Assembly: GCA_023627715.1 (NCBI GenBank) | Contig: JAMAHW010000007.1 | Location: 558,001 to 622,000, forward strand | Length of the DNA: 64,000 nucleotides | Direction: 5' to 3' | Source: Periconia sp. R9002 | Taxonomy: Eukaryota > Ascomycota > Dothideomycetes > Pleosporales > Periconiaceae | Shown: positions 1 through 12,247 of the stretch, piece after piece | Numbering within the stretch: the stretch's first letter is position 1 | How the letters are laid out: each line of letters opens with the position of its first letter | Position numbers and translations under genes: made by a program | The notes under the pieces: generated by a model | What the model saw: the letters and a program-made list of their open reading frames with translations, nothing else | Databases searched by the model: none | Told to the model about the DNA's origin: nothing

Positions 1-1
1 C

Positions 2-121
2 CACAAGCAGTTGAGGGGTGGTGTTGTTTTCTTGGATGCGATTCCTAAGAGCCCGAGTGGCAAGATTTTGAGGAAGGATTTGAGGGTGCTGGCGAGGAGG
101 GAGAAGGGGGCGAAGTTGTAG
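2..121 (+). CDS. 3' end of an AMP-forming acyl/aryl-CoA ligase (4-coumarate-CoA ligase-like), partial
   Basis: Only the last 39 codons are in the window; the gene starts upstream of base 1. The visible peptide contains PKSPSGKILRKDL, the A10 motif of the ANL (adenylate-forming) superfamily. Its lysine after SG contacts the acyl-adenylate in the known enzymes. The protein ends in AKL, an accepted variant of the peroxisomal targeting signal PTS1, which is common among fungal 4CL-like ligases. I infer a peroxisomal ligase activating an aromatic or fatty acid with ATP and CoA. The substrate cannot be read from this fragment. Confidence 0.85.
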   Translation, partial: HKQLRGGVVFLDAIPKSPSGKILRKDLRVLARREKGAKL

Positions 122-1450
122 GGTTGTTTGTTTGGAGCGGGGATTGAAGTTGGTGTAGTGTGTGTGCAGCTGGGGTGGGTGTGGTACGTGGTAAGAGGTG
201 ATTTTTTGTTCCTAGAGTTCGTAACTCCTTTTCCGAGGGTGAGTGCCGTTTTGTTGTTGTTGGAAGAAGGGATTTTTGTATGTTATGTATCTTGCGATTA
301 TCAAGAAACCGAGACGATTGAATGTCGGTGCTGGGAACGGAGTCAGTTGCTCTAGATTAGGTATTTTTTGTTACTTACTCAACCTTCTATACTTCCTTTT
401 TCTTGTGTCTACGTGGAACCCCGTTATAACAGAAAATGAAATCAGGAGACAGATGTACTAGCGGTGTACCTATATGTACTGTACGACCTCGCGTACGGCG
501 TCATTTTTCTTCTCGGACGGGACCAAACGGAACGAAACGAAACGAAGGGCGGGAAATACGTGCGATATGGTAAGGTATGGTGTGCAGGTAGGTATCTAAG
601 TACTTAGGTAGTTGCATAAAGAAAGAAGAAAAGAAATGCTAAATAAAAAATGGGATGCGAAACGTGATTTGCTTACTACATACAGTGTATATTTGATGTG
701 TGTACAATACACCCCCTACCAGAAAGAAAAAAGTCATTCCCTCCACCCTCAAATAACCACCCAAACGCACAAAAATGGTAATCAAAAATCCACCCACCAA
801 CGCACCTACCCAATCGTTCGTGTTATATATCTAGGTAAATAACCTGAGGGGTTTTCTTCTTCTTTCGTGTTCGGTTTCACATGCTGGTTTCCCTTTTCAC
901 ATGGATCCAGCCCGGCCTGACGTCCTTTCCTTTCACATGCCGACGACTTTCCGGCTCGACCTATCGCATCGCGTTGCGCCGTTGCGAGCATTGAATTAAA
1001 ATGCGTGATGACGGTTTAATAATGCTACAGCTTAGCTGCTGGGGTGGGAGATCCGGCCTACGCAAAGAAACGAAAGAAAAAGAAGATTTGGTTAGCTTTT
1101 GTGGTTCAATTCACATGTTGAGTGAGTGCGTATGTGTGTTCAAAAGCACGAACGAATGAGGGAAAATGGAGACTTATTAATGTCTTTGATGTAGATGGTA
1201 ATTTTTTTTGTTTGGTATCGTTGTTTTTTTCCTCATCATCAATCATTTTGGGGTTATTAAATGGATGGGTGACCAACGCCCAAGGAGAGACCAGCTAGAC
1301 CTTTGCGCCGTGGGGATAGGGAAGAAGAAAAACACAGGGCGTAACGATTGGTGGTTACGGAGGTGATGATACAAGACGTGACGAAGCTCTTGGAGAAAAG
1401 GGCATACAGTGCAGGGTTGTTGTTGTTGAGAAGACGGAGGTTAAGGAAAC
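122..1450. other. Intergenic between ligase and malate synthase 3' ends
   Basis: The flanking genes converge here, so this holds two 3' UTRs. ORFs are short and of low-complexity composition, and I see no RNA gene. T- and A-rich tracts are scattered through 600-1260. Confidence 0.6.
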
Positions 1451-3265
1451 TCAGAGCTTGGAAGCACCTCGTGGCGGACCTACATTCGTGATTTCATTGT
1501 AAAGCAACCTAGACCAGATTAGTAAGAAATGGTGATGAAGGAAGGGGAGAGGAGATGGAACTTACGAAGTCAAAAACTCGGAGTAATCCTCGCCAGTGAC
1601 CTGTCCTTCAAAGTACTTCGCGGCAAGCGAAAACTTGTTTCCCTTGGGCGCCTTCTTCGCCAGCGCCTCGGCCTGCTCTTGAAGCAGCTTCAATGCGTAG
1701 TCCTTGGTGACCTTTTTGCCCTCGGCGGTGGGGACTTGGTGGCGGGTCCACTGCCAGAGCTGACTGCGCGACACTTCAGCCGTGGCTGCATCCTCCATGA
1801 GGTAGTTGATGGGCACACAGCCGACGCCACGGATCCAGGCTTCCATGTACGAAAGCCCAATGTCGAGGTTCTTGCGGATCCCGGCTTCTGTGACTGAACC
1901 GGGAACGTTCATGTTGAGGAGGTCGTTGGCTGTGATGTGCACGTCTTCGCGTCGGATGTGCATTTGGTTCGGCGTCGGCATGTGCTTGTTGAACACTTCG
2001 ACGGCGATGCCGGCGAGTGCTGGATGCGCAACCCACGTACCATCATGACCTGCACGCGCTTCTCGCAGCTTATCCGCGCGTACTTTCTCCATGGCTGCGT
2101 CGTTTGCGGCTTGGTCATTCTTGATGGGGATCTGGGCTGCCATGCCACCCATGGCGTGGACACCGCGCTTGTGGCACGTCTTGATCAGGAGCTTGACGTA
2201 CGCATCCATAAAGGGGACGGTCATGGTCACCGAGTCACGGTCAGGGAGGATGAAGTTGGGGTTTTGTCGGAAGCGCTTGATGGTATTGAAGATGTAATCC
2301 CAGCGTCCACAGTTGAGGCCTGCTGAGTGGTCGCGGAGTTCGTAGATGATCTGTGTTATCCAGTGTCAGTGATATGAAATACATTGTGCCAGCTTCCAGA
2401 TAGAAAAACTCACCTCATCCATCTCAAATGCTGCTGTGATGGTTTCAATCAACACAGTTGCGCGGATTGTTCCCCTTCGCATGCCAATGTAGTCCTGTGC
2501 CACGTTGAACACATCGTTCCATAACCTCGCCTCCAGATGGCTTTCCATCTTGGGGAGGTAGAAGTACGGGCCGAAACCCCTCTTCACAAGCTCGTGTGCA
2601 TTGTTGAAGAAGTAGAGACCGAAATCGAAAAGCGAGCCAGAGATGGGCTCTCCGTCCACAGTGAAGTGCTTCTCCTCGAGGTGCCAGCCACGAGCACGAG
2701 CGATCAAAGTAGGAAGTGTGCGATCGGTTCGGAGTTTGTATTCCTTGTCGCCTTGCTTGAAGTCAACCTGGCGGCGGATAGCATCGTACAGGTTCAATTG
2801 GCCGTTGATCATGTTGTCCCATGTTGGTGCACTGGAGTCTATCGGGTGTTAGCTCACTTGCCACTTCTTTCTTCCTTTAACGTTGGAGCAAAACGACCCA
2901 CCTTCAAAATCAGCCATGTAGGTCCAGACATCCGAGTTCAAAGCATTGACAACCATCTTCCTGTCAGTCGGTCCGGTAATCTCCACTCGCCTGTCGACAA
3001 GCCCCGGTGCGGGCGGCGCACCCTTCCATGCATCATTTTCGCGGATATGCCGTGTCTCAGGTAGAAAATCGAGTAGCTGTCCCTTGTCAAGCTCTGCTTG
3101 ACGGATCACACGGCGCTGGAGCAAGGCTTTCCGGCGTTCATTGAATGTGCGATGGAGTAGAGCAAGGAAGACAGCTGCGTCCTTACTGAGTATCTTCTTG
3201 TTTTGATCATTGAGAGCCCCGAGGATGTTGACCTCACGAAGGAGGGCCTGAGGATCCGCTGCCAT
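1451..3265 (-). CDS. acuE: Malate synthase, peroxisomal/glyoxysomal
   Basis: Condenses glyoxylate with acetyl-CoA to malate in the glyoxylate cycle, needed for growth on acetate and fatty acids. Model: complement of 1451..1508, 1566..2350, 2414..2838, 2902..3265, which is 1632 nt and 543 aa, the usual fungal length. The start at 3265 sits in a good context (CACCATGGC) and the N-terminus reads [16 protein letters not shown]. Visible motifs are [21 protein letters not shown] (about 243-264, with the catalytic Arg) and [16 protein letters not shown] (about 267-282). The last intron (1509-1565, GTAAGT, TACTAAT, TAG) joins EFLTS to a 58-nt exon ending in SKL, a PTS1 signal. If that intron is kept, translation stops at the TAA inside GTAAGT and the SKL tail is lost. 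The neighbouring ligase also ends in a PTS1-like tripeptide. Confidence 0.95.
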
Positions 3266-4283
3266 GGTGATGTCTAATATGCGTGAATGTTTATCTGTTA
3301 TGGCCAACGGAATGAAGTCGAGATAGAATGCAATTGATGTAATGAGCTAAGCAAAGGTTATGACGAAGACGACGAGAAGGCGAAAGCCGGGGGACATGAC
3401 ATTTTATAACGTCTAGACGTCACTCATGCGCTCACAGAGTGCTCTGTGCCGAGGATCACTCTTTGCTGGAGCTAGGGCTGGCCAAACGGCGAGCAACCAA
3501 GGTGCTGCAGCTCCCCTCTGTCCGAAGCTCCAGTTAGAGGTTAGTCGCCAGTGTTGGAGCTTGTGATCGGCCAAGCATTCTGCGAAATGCGGGGACATGG
3601 TCCCACTCCACCACCCAGGAATCGCTATCAAAGCATGCATCCTATCACCTTGTGCGGAGATGGCAAAGATTAGATGCGTCTTTCATGTGGCGATAGAATG
3701 TTTGAGGGTTGAAATGCGCTGGATGGTCACGGATGGACAAGGAAAGTGACGGAAGCTATGATGGAGCTTGGAGCGCTTAATCCACCTCCAACGCTCACTT
3801 CCGACGAACCTCGGAGCCATCCGGGCCATCTCGGACCCCTTACCATCTGAGAAGAGCCACCACAAACCCATTCTTGGTGTAGTTTTTTCTTTCTTATCCA
3901 GGAAATTTGATATTGCCCTTGAATAGCCGCTGCCTAAGTAGGCATTGCATTGCTTTTTGAACTAATTTAAAAGCAGGTGGAACTCAAAGGGTTCCACTTG
4001 CACAAAAAATAATTCCAAAACACATCATTAAATTCACACACTAGAATCTCACGGGCAGTACATTGAATTACGCAGACGAGAGATGAATGATCGTGAGTTT
4101 CCAATGTGAGCATTGATGAATATTCTTGGGAACGATATCAAAAGCCGTCTCCTACGCTCTCTTTCTCATATCAACGCTTGATATCTACAATACTACATCC
4201 GAATGTGGGTAAACTGCGAGAAGATAACAAACAACCTAACAAAGCCAAAAAACTGCCAAAAGCTTCCAAGCAAGATTTCTCTC
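3266..4283. other. Malate synthase upstream region / monooxygenase 3' region
   Basis: About 1 kb containing the malate synthase promoter and the 3' flank of the monooxygenase. No supported ORF or RNA gene. The stretch 3890-4110 is AT-rich. Confidence 0.55.
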
Positions 4284-6330
4284 TCAATACGAGAACGGCC
4301 TGATATGAAACTTCTCCTTCTTCTCCGGTAACGGCGCCACCGGCCGATCCACAATATCATCCTCCAGATACCACGCCAGATGCTTGCCGTCCAGCCCGCC
4401 CTGCGTCCACCCATTCCCAAGCCACAGCATGCGATTTGCTCTCTTCTTCGTACTTCCCTCGAGCTCATCCAGATACACATAGTCAAAGTCTTCCCACCTC
4501 GGACTCCTCATGGCCTCGATGCAATGCAGACAGCTTCCAGGCCACAGTCCCACAATGTCGCCTGTGGTGTTGTTCTTGTACCAGCTCCTGCACTCCTCGT
4601 CGAAGACGGTGCCCTTGAAGTACGCGTCGACGTACTCTAAAAAGTCCTCCTCGCGCTCGCGCTTGACCTCCATCTTGGCGATGTTTTCCTTTTGGATCTT
4701 GCGGATCACCTTGACGGCGTAGTCGCCCACGGTTTCGATCATCATGGTCAGGCTGCCGGAGCCGATGGCCGAGTTGGGCCCGAGCATCGTGAAGAGGTTG
4801 GGGAAGCCGGAGAAGGAGTGCGACATGTAGTTTTTGGCGCGCCTCGACCATTTGTCTGCAAGAGACAGGCCGGAAGTACCGGTGAGGGGGAACGGTGGCG
4901 CCGTGCTGGTATGGAAGCCGGTTGCACACACGAGCGCATCGATTTCGTGTTTGGTTCCATCGGCCGTGTGTATTGCGTTTTCTGAGATGTGGGTGATGGG
5001 TGAGGTGATGAAGGCGACGTTGGGCTGTGTGAGCGCCTCGAGATAGCCGGGGCCTGGCGTCAATCTCCTGCAGCCAGGCGAGAATTTGGGAAGTAGTGCG
5101 TCGTAGATATGTGGTACGGATTCTAGTCTCTTCTTCATGTGGGCCGCAAACGCTTCTTTTGCTCCTCCTTGCATTGGCGTGCCTTTCATTGTGACTGCGT
5201 GCACGCTGTTTCCGTCTTCTTCGACTGCCAACCTAAACTTGTGGTAATACTCCGGTTCGTCTATGAAGCGTTTTCGCAGGTCTTTGGGGATGGAGAAGCC
5301 TTGGAAACCATGTTTGTCCCACAAATCCTGACCGAAGGAAGGTGAGATCCACGTCTTGCTTCGAACAAACGTCGATACATGAGTTCCCGGTAGGCGCTGA
5401 AGATTCGGTACTATTTGGATGGAGGATGAACCGCTGCCTATGACGCCTACGCGCTTGTTTTCCCAGTCGTAGCTGATTCCGTGAGTGTTAGAGCATGCGC
5501 GGGTTGGTATTGAGACGCTTAGTGACATACCTTTGGTTCCACGTCGCAGAATGCATAACCTCTCCCTTGAAAGTGTTGAGGCCATCAATTTCTGGCCAAG
5601 CAGGAGTGTTCAAGTTCCCTCGGGCGCTGATAAGCACGTCCGATGTATCGTTGATGGTCTCGCCTGTTGTCAGATTTTTTACTGAGACATGCCACTTTGC
5701 AGTCGAATCGTCCCATCTGCATTCCGTGATTTGATGTGAGAGCTTGATAAAGCGGTCTGCTGAGTACTTTTTTGCGACAAACTCCAGGTAAGTTTGGATC
5801 TCGGGTGCGGGCGCGTAGAGCGACGACCAGTTCGGATTCGGCTCAAAGGAGTATTGATAGGAATGCGCTGATGCCTGTCAGACGACGATATATAGCAGAG
5901 CCAGAAGCTATGAGAACTGGAACAACGTACAAGGAACATCGCAAGCACAACCTAAATATCTATATCGTCTAGATTAGCATCTGCCCTGATGTTGATTGCT
6001 TCGCTTTTCATACCTGTTTTCATACCAAGTACCGCCAACACCAGCATTCTATCTTGCATCAGCAACCATTTTCGCTAAGTTTGCAACAACGTGCCCAACC
6101 TTTTCGTATATCACCAGCTCGACATTGCGAAGTCTCTCTGGTATCCTGATGCCAAGGTATATGCCTGAGTAGCCTGCACCGATCACGATGACCTTGAGAG
6201 GCCGGGCACTGTCGATTGGATGGTCGTGGAGTTTGACAGGTGCGGCTTTTATGCCGTTTGGACCGCCGTTTGGAACACCGTTGGTTGGCACTAAGGGGAT
6301 ATCTTCAGGTATATTTGGAATAGCTGACAT
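4284..6330 (-). CDS. FAD-dependent monooxygenase of the Baeyer-Villiger type
   Basis: Predicted flavoprotein that uses NADPH and O2 to insert oxygen next to a ketone or to oxygenate a related carbonyl compound. Model: complement of 4284..5472, 5531..5867, 5931..5959, 6014..6048, 6100..6330, giving 606 aa in one frame. Two internal exons are only 29 and 35 nt. The FAD Rossmann motif GAGYSG is at 51-56, followed by [26 protein letters not shown], which is typical of the family. FKGEVMHSATW (about 197-207) fits the Baeyer-Villiger fingerprint FxGxxxHxxxW. The NADP Rossmann motif GSGSSS is near 220. There is no signal peptide. The substrate is unknown, and no biosynthetic cluster is visible around it, so a standalone catabolic role is as likely as a secondary-metabolite role. 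Confidence 0.88.
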
Positions 6331-6947
6331 TGTGATCAGAAACGATGCACCCGGGAAGAGATGAATGTGGAGAATATATTTCAGAAGAGGCGAGTACGTA
6401 GAGCGTTGACTTGTATACTAATAGTACAGAGGATACGACCAAGGGGGGATGCTCATCCCGCCTTGTATATATTAAGAAATCTGCGTCTTGTCATGTTCAG
6501 AGCTGCAGCCATCCACATCCCTCGTGCGCATTACTCGATTACTTATTCTCGAATTGCCGAGTCGTTCTAGCAGTCATAGCGCATTCCATCCCTAGTACAG
6601 TCGGGTTCGGGATACGGCAAAGAAGTCTGGCTTGGGTGAGCCGTCCTATCAGCAGGGGATGTTCTCCGCGATTTGCAAGCTTGCGCCACCTTGTTTCCCC
6701 CACATTGCCCCCGCATAGTTTTGCACGTGATGACGGGTAACTAGCGCAAAACCTCGTCTCCGAGGAATCCAGTGACCTTCGGCTTCCTACGTCCGTACAA
6801 GCGCCACCGCAAGTTGCTTATTCTTCTTCTTCTCATCCTTCGTAGTTTGCACCCAGGGTTCCAGATCGTGCAACATGGCAACTGACCTGTCCAGCAGCTT
6901 TTATGTCGGATTGTTGATTTACTCCAGGAATACAATCTGGCGCACAA
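6331..6947. other. Intergenic, no gene seen
   Basis: Promoter side of the monooxygenase and 3' side of the WD40 gene. Only short ORFs without recognisable features. Confidence 0.5.
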
Positions 6948-8915
6948 CTACCTCTGGACGGGAATGATGGCAATCTGTAACATATGTAAGCACTCACAAA
7001 TCAATGAATCGAGGAATGTGTGTAGGGACCCACCTGGTTTCCAAGAGCGATGGACATCCGCGATCCATCAGGGTCCCACCCAAGACTAAACTCCCCATCG
7101 ACGCTTGGGTCCCATTTGTCCTTCCCCCATTCTCTTGCACGCCAACTAGCGATGGGGACCTCTCTCTTCTCCACATCCCACACAGTGACAGCGTCAGGCC
7201 CCGCCGCCGCTAGCAACGCTCCATCAGGTGAGAAACATGTCTTAAAGGCCTGACTGTCGTCGGTGGTTGGCAGTCTCCTCACACACGTGAAGGGCGCATT
7301 GGCATCCCATATTCGTACCACCCCTGACATGGAGCAAGTAGCCAACAGTGTGGGGGGTGAAGGGCTTTTTCCAAATGGAGCATCGGCAAAGGTGGTGTTA
7401 TCTGTGCCGATTCTGAAATCCAGGTCCGTGGGGTATTCGTCTGGATATTTATGGCTCTGGAGGTTCAGAGAGTCGTTGGGATGTAGGATGCCCAGATAGC
7501 TGGACTGATTCTCAATACCCAGTGCGGCAATGATGCCCGAAGAAGGATCGAATTTTAGGGTTTCCCACGTCACTTGAGTATCCAGAGTTCGCTGAGTAAA
7601 CAATGTATCCCCAATTTCGTAAATTTTGAACAGGCTGATGCCGCACACCACAAAAGCCGTCTCGCTTATCCAAAGGGCATCGAATATGGCAGTATCGGTG
7701 AACTCTGTCCAAGCAGGAATGGATTCGTTGCTGTTCTTCCATATTTTGATGGATCCTCGCTCCCCGTCAGTGGATATGGATAGCAGCAACTCTTTCTCCT
7801 TGTTCCAACGGAGTGTATTGACCAAGCCTGCAGTGGATGAAATCACTCTATAATCATCGCCGCCGTCCATGATTTGGATCAATTTATCGATCATCATTTT
7901 TTCACCAGTCTCGTTGCTGCATTCCTCACGGGCAGAGACGGTGATCTCGGTGCTCGAGTTCCAAGATAGGGCAGTGATGGAATAGTTGTTCATGGGTAGT
8001 TTGAGACCAACTGTGTTGACGGCAGGAACCGAATTTTTCCCAGCGTCTTTGGAAATGACGTTGATATTGAGGAGAGACTTGCCAGCGGTTAGCAGCACGG
8101 GAGCTTCGGCAGGGCCCCACGAAGTATGCTCGACGGCCTTTTCCAGATGTTTGAGGCCTGGAATAAACGTGGTATTAGGGGCTAGATTGGCGATGACTTC
8201 TGTTTGTATCTCGGTGCTTTGACCGATACTAAGGGTCGATAGAGGGATTTCGGCCACAGTGGGAGATTCAGTTTCCGACACAACGGCCTCCGACTCGGCG
8301 CGCACGCTGTTGGTGACATGAGTGGCGCCGTTCTGATCCAGCTCCATAGCATCACCATTGACCAAGTCAGCCACGCGCGGCTCCGCGACCCCGTTTGGTT
8401 TTGGTTTCGACTTCTTTTTTACACCCTTCTTGGGCGGAGGTTCCTGCACAGCTCCATCGCCATTTGCCTGCTCGGCAAGTACGTGGGCCGGAATGCCTTG
8501 GTCTAAGGTGAGAAGGGACCCGTTGCGCACCGAGTATGGACGGCCGTGGTCACGACCAAATCGGTAACGCTGCTCGCACTAAGGGTCATGTTAGCTATGT
8601 GTAGGGTGAATCGCGTTAGGAGTAAGTACATTGCCTGCTTCAGCTTGTAGCTTGTCGAACCAAAGGCCGTCCTGGAGGAGATTGACCAGGGTATGCGGTT
8701 GTACATTGGGCGCAAAGGGCAGCGATTCTGGATCACGGTTCCAGCAGCGCGAAAGATGGAGCGCGGCATTACCGTAGCCTGTGTGGTGTTGGGTTCAGCA
8801 TGCCGTCCAGTGCAGCATCAGACGGAAGAAGCGGAGGGCGGAACGTACCGGCTTCTTGTAGATAGCGCCATACGAGATAATTCAGAACATTGCTGGACAG
8901 TGGCTCGATGGTCAT
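6948..8915 (-). CDS. LisH and WD40 repeat protein, TBL1/Sif2-like corepressor subunit
   Basis: Model: complement of 6948..6974, 7034..8578, 8630..8778, 8849..8915 (595 aa, in frame). The N-terminus LSSNVLNYLVWRYLQEAGYGNAALHL (about 6-31) is a LisH dimerisation motif. It is followed by LVNLLQDGLWFDKLQAEAG, which corresponds to the F-box-like segment of TBL1/Sif2. A basic lysine-rich, low-complexity linker (KKGVKKKSKPKP) comes next. The second half contains WD40 blades, recognisable from ITALSWN, SGVVRIWD, FSPDGALLAAAGPDAVTVWD and LGWDPDGSRMSIAL. Sif2/TBL1 proteins scaffold histone deacetylase complexes (Set3C, SMRT/NCoR), so I infer a nuclear chromatin role. The blades are more diverged than in TBL1, so a different LisH-WD40 protein is possible. 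Confidence 0.8.
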
Positions 8916-9428
8916 TGCGCATCGTCGCAGGCCGCGCGCCGAGGCCTAGAGGGGAAAGAAAGAATGCAGCGCAGGCAGATGGAAGGGCGAGTGGTAGCAC
9001 ACAAGATGGGCTGGTGGAGGTTTTGGGTCGAGGAGCAATCGGAAGCGGGCGGTGTTGGTGAAGATGGAGCAACTGTGTGGGCGGTGATGGCGGAGTAAAG
9101 GATATGTAGGTGGATGTAGATGTATGTAGTTCGTTCTGTACTGGGTGGAGTTTGGATGTATGCAAGCCCGCGGGCCGTGCGCAGATATGTACTATGCACA
9201 GAACAAGGTCGGCAAGCAGGCACCAGTCAGCCCGGCCCAGCCCAGCAGCAGCCCCAGTTTCATTCGTTTGTGCCCGTGGCCTGGCCGTGACCGTCGCTTC
9301 AGCCCTCACCACATCCCGACCAAGCTAACCATGTCCTCGTCCACGTCGACATCCACGACCGACAACATCACCACCACCACCGCATAATCGTCGCCGCCGC
9401 TGCCGTCGCTACCACCGCCATCGCTGCC
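8916..9428. promoter_or_regulatory. Shared divergent promoter region
   Basis: This 513-bp gap separates two divergently transcribed genes, the LisH/WD40 gene (minus) and the TMEM115-like gene (plus). It must hold both promoters. I see no clear TATA box and no gene in it. Confidence 0.45.
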
Positions 9429-10607
9429 ATGGCTCGCATCAACCTACCCCCGTTGACTCGCAGCCTGCTCGCATCGCTCATCCTCTTCACCTTGGTCAAC
9501 TTTGCGCTTCGTCCAACCCCAGACTGGCTGCAAAAGGCCGAGAAGCCCTTTGTCAGCGTCGGCAATGGTGTGCCGTATCTCTCCATCGTCCCCGGTGTAT
9601 CCATCGTCTATCCCTGGGTGTTTCTGTTGGCTACCGTGGTCGAACAAAACGTCTTTGGCCTGATCGTGACCGGCCTGACCGTCTTTTATGGCGGCCGATA
9701 TCTGGAGCGCGCATGGGGCTCCACCGAATTCACAAAGTTTATCTTGTTTGTGGCCATGATTCCAAACCTCCTGAGTTTCTTGCTTTACATCTTTGGTTAC
9801 CTTCTTTCCAAGAATGAAGCCGCCCTGTGAGTGATGCTACCCCCATCCATGTACAAGTATCCATGCCACTAACACAACCTGCGCAGTAACACCACCATCT
9901 CCGGGGGCATCGCCATACAAGCTGGCTTTCTCGTTTCCCTCAAGCAGCTCGTCCCGGAACATACCGTGGCAATCGCAAAAGGCGTTATTCGCATGCGCGT
10001 TAAGCACTTCCCCGCCATCTTCCTCCTTGCCAACACTATATCAGGCCTCTTGCTGGGCACCGAGACGGCCATGTTCCTGGCCTGGTTTGGTTTCTTTACC
10101 GCCTGGATATACCTGCGATTTTACCGCATTAGTCCTTCTATATCTTCGGCCGCGACTGGTGATGGTTCTGTGATCAAAGGGGACGCTTCCGATACCTTTT
10201 CCTTCGCTCACTTCTTCCCCGAGCCTCTACAAACGCCTGTTGGCTCCATAGCCGATCAGATCTACAATACCCTTGTTTCGATGAAAATATGTACACCCTT
10301 CTCCGCTGAAGACATCGATGCAGGGAATGAGCAGGCGACTGCTCGCGCTGAAGGTGGCCTGCCTAGCATCATGAACCCAAGCAGCCGAGGCGGCAAGGGA
10401 GGTACAACACGTGCCGAAGCAGAAAGGAGACGTGCGCTGGCGTTGAAGGCTCTCGATCAGAGGCTGCATGCCGCGGCATCTCGTCCTCAGGCTCCAACAC
10501 CGGCACCCACTGCTCCTGCACCTGCGGTACTATCGACGTCGGGCATGCTGGGGGAGACGAATTACGAGCCTGAACGAAGCGACGAGCCCAGTAAACCCAT
10601 TTCATAG
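9429..10607 (+). CDS. TMEM115-like (DUF1751) rhomboid-fold Golgi membrane protein
   Basis: Two exons, 9429..9826 and 9887..10607, give 372 aa. The intron carries GTGAGT and GCAG ends. Several hydrophobic segments follow in order: LLASLILFTLVNFAL, VYPWVFLLATVVEQNVFGLIVTGLTVFYGG, FILFVAMIPNLLSFLLYIFGYLL, GIAIQAGFLVSLKQL, HFPAIFLLANTISGLLLG and AMFLAWFGFFTAWIYLRFY. The signature YGGRYLERAWGS followed by HTVAIAKGVIRMRVKHFPAIFL is characteristic of DUF1751/TMEM115. These are catalytically inactive relatives of rhomboid proteases that act in Golgi-to-ER transport and glycosylation. The cytosolic tail is rich in Ala, Arg and Pro. The family call is firm; the function is by analogy. Confidence 0.88.
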
Positions 10608-11577
10608 CGTCACATCAGGTTTCTCGAAGGCGTCGTAGCCTAGAAGCCTATACTGTATCGGTACTTGTATTTTTTGGCGGGAGTCTAGCGCATGGCGTTC
10701 AAAATTGCTTTATCTTGTTTGGCCCAGATTCTGATTTTGGCCCTTGGGGGGCACGAAGATACCACTAGCCGTACGTGTGGCACGTACCGCTTTTTCCATT
10801 GATAGACTAAGGCTCAAACAGCAAGAAGACGATTTTATCACCTTCAACTTTTGTGGTGTTGTGCCCTGCATCAAGTCCCAGCCGCGACAATTGACCTTTC
10901 TCGGTGGCTTGTGTCACCTTACCTGGCACCGGGGAATGCAAGTCACAAAGCTGTAATGGCTGTATGTCCATCGACTGTCATAACCAAAACTCTTGGTTCA
11001 CTGTGGCTTGCTATACGCACAACGGCGTGTTACCCGAGCAACTGCTTCACACTGATGCAAAGCTTTAGAAGGTAGAATATCTCTTCTATCCCTTACCAGG
11101 GAAGTCCTAGCTGGCGGCAAATGATGCACAAGATGCAATGCCGTCGGACTATCCGAATAGGTGCTATACTTGGGATTCACTTACCCACATCCACCCTCTA
11201 GCCATAACCAGCAGTCAAACCACACCCATGCACAAACAGGAATCTTGCGGCTGTCTCCTTGTTGCACTTGCTCGACCTGATCCTGCGCACACTGGTGTTG
11301 AAGGCATGGTACAGTCTAAAATCTTTTCACTCAGACCACCCATTGGTGTTACAGTATGCCCAACGACAAAAACTGGATTCTAACAAAGGAAACGCTTGCT
11401 GGGTTGCTCTTCTTGTTTTCTCTTCTCTTCGACTGTCTAGTATAAATACTCTACTCATCTGAGACAATCAATTTTGTCGTGTTCCTTACCCTCTTTCCTG
11501 TCCATTCAGCTACCCCATTTCCAACTACTCTTTGAACCACTAAACTGCTTTGCCTCTTTCTTCAAGCCTCTTCGAAA
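10608..11577. other. Intergenic, promoter of the small secreted protein gene
   Basis: Nearly 1 kb without a convincing ORF. The last 150 bp are pyrimidine-rich, and TATAAATAC at about 11441 may be the TATA box of the downstream gene. Confidence 0.5.
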
Positions 11578-12247
11578 ATGCTCTCTCAAGCATCCCTCTC
11601 CCTCCTGGCGCCTTTGCTTCTCATCTCTACCCCAGCAGCGGCGGCGCCACCCTTTCCAATTGTACAAAACGGCATCGTACCACGAGCTGGAAACGCTTCA
11701 GTAATCATCCCCCTTTCCGTCTTTGCTAGCCAGTCATGGCTTTCTCCGTTGTTCCGGCAGAGTAGAAGTGGTCAAGGTAAACAATGATAATAACTGGAAA
11801 AAGGTTTTTGTCTGCGATGACGTCGACTGGAGCGGAAACTGCGCTCGATACCCTTACGCACTTGGCTCCGGCGAGTGCGCGCAATTGAATGGGAAGGCAT
11901 CGAGCATCGGGCCCGACAAAGGTTACATTTGCGTCTTCTACAAGTGAGTTTTCTTTTCCTCGTTCCCTTTCGGTCAATCCCTTTTGTCTTTTTGTTTTCT
12001 GTTTATTTTTTTTTAAATCCCCAGCGTCTCTGGGGATCATTGATACTATCAGATATTGTTTCCCCCGTCTCTCTCGCTGTTTGGTTTACTAACTGGCGAG
12101 CGCCAAAACAGAAACGGCGTGTGTCGCAGTTTTAAGGACAACGACGCCCTCACACTTGTGTGGCCTGGAGCGGAGAACCTACTGGTTACTGAGAAGGGAG
12201 ACTTCAATGATGCTGTGTGGGGGTTTCAGTGTTTCGAAAAGCAGTAG
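11578..12247 (+). CDS. Small secreted cysteine-containing protein, effector candidate
   Basis: I do not recognise the family. The best model is 11578..11700, 11777..11943, 12112..12247 (141 aa). The N-terminus MLSQASLSLLAPLLLISTPAAAA is a signal peptide. The mature part carries six cysteines, spread over CDDVDWSGNCARYPYALGSGEC, YICVFYKNGVCRSF and FQCFEK, so three disulfides are possible. The second intron (168 nt) has a perfect TACTAAC branch site. The first intron is less certain: only a CAAG acceptor at 11776 keeps frame with the GTAATC donor at 11701. If that splice is wrong, the gene may be broken. Small size, secretion and even cysteine number fit an apoplastic effector or antimicrobial-type protein, but nothing here proves it. 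Confidence 0.6.
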
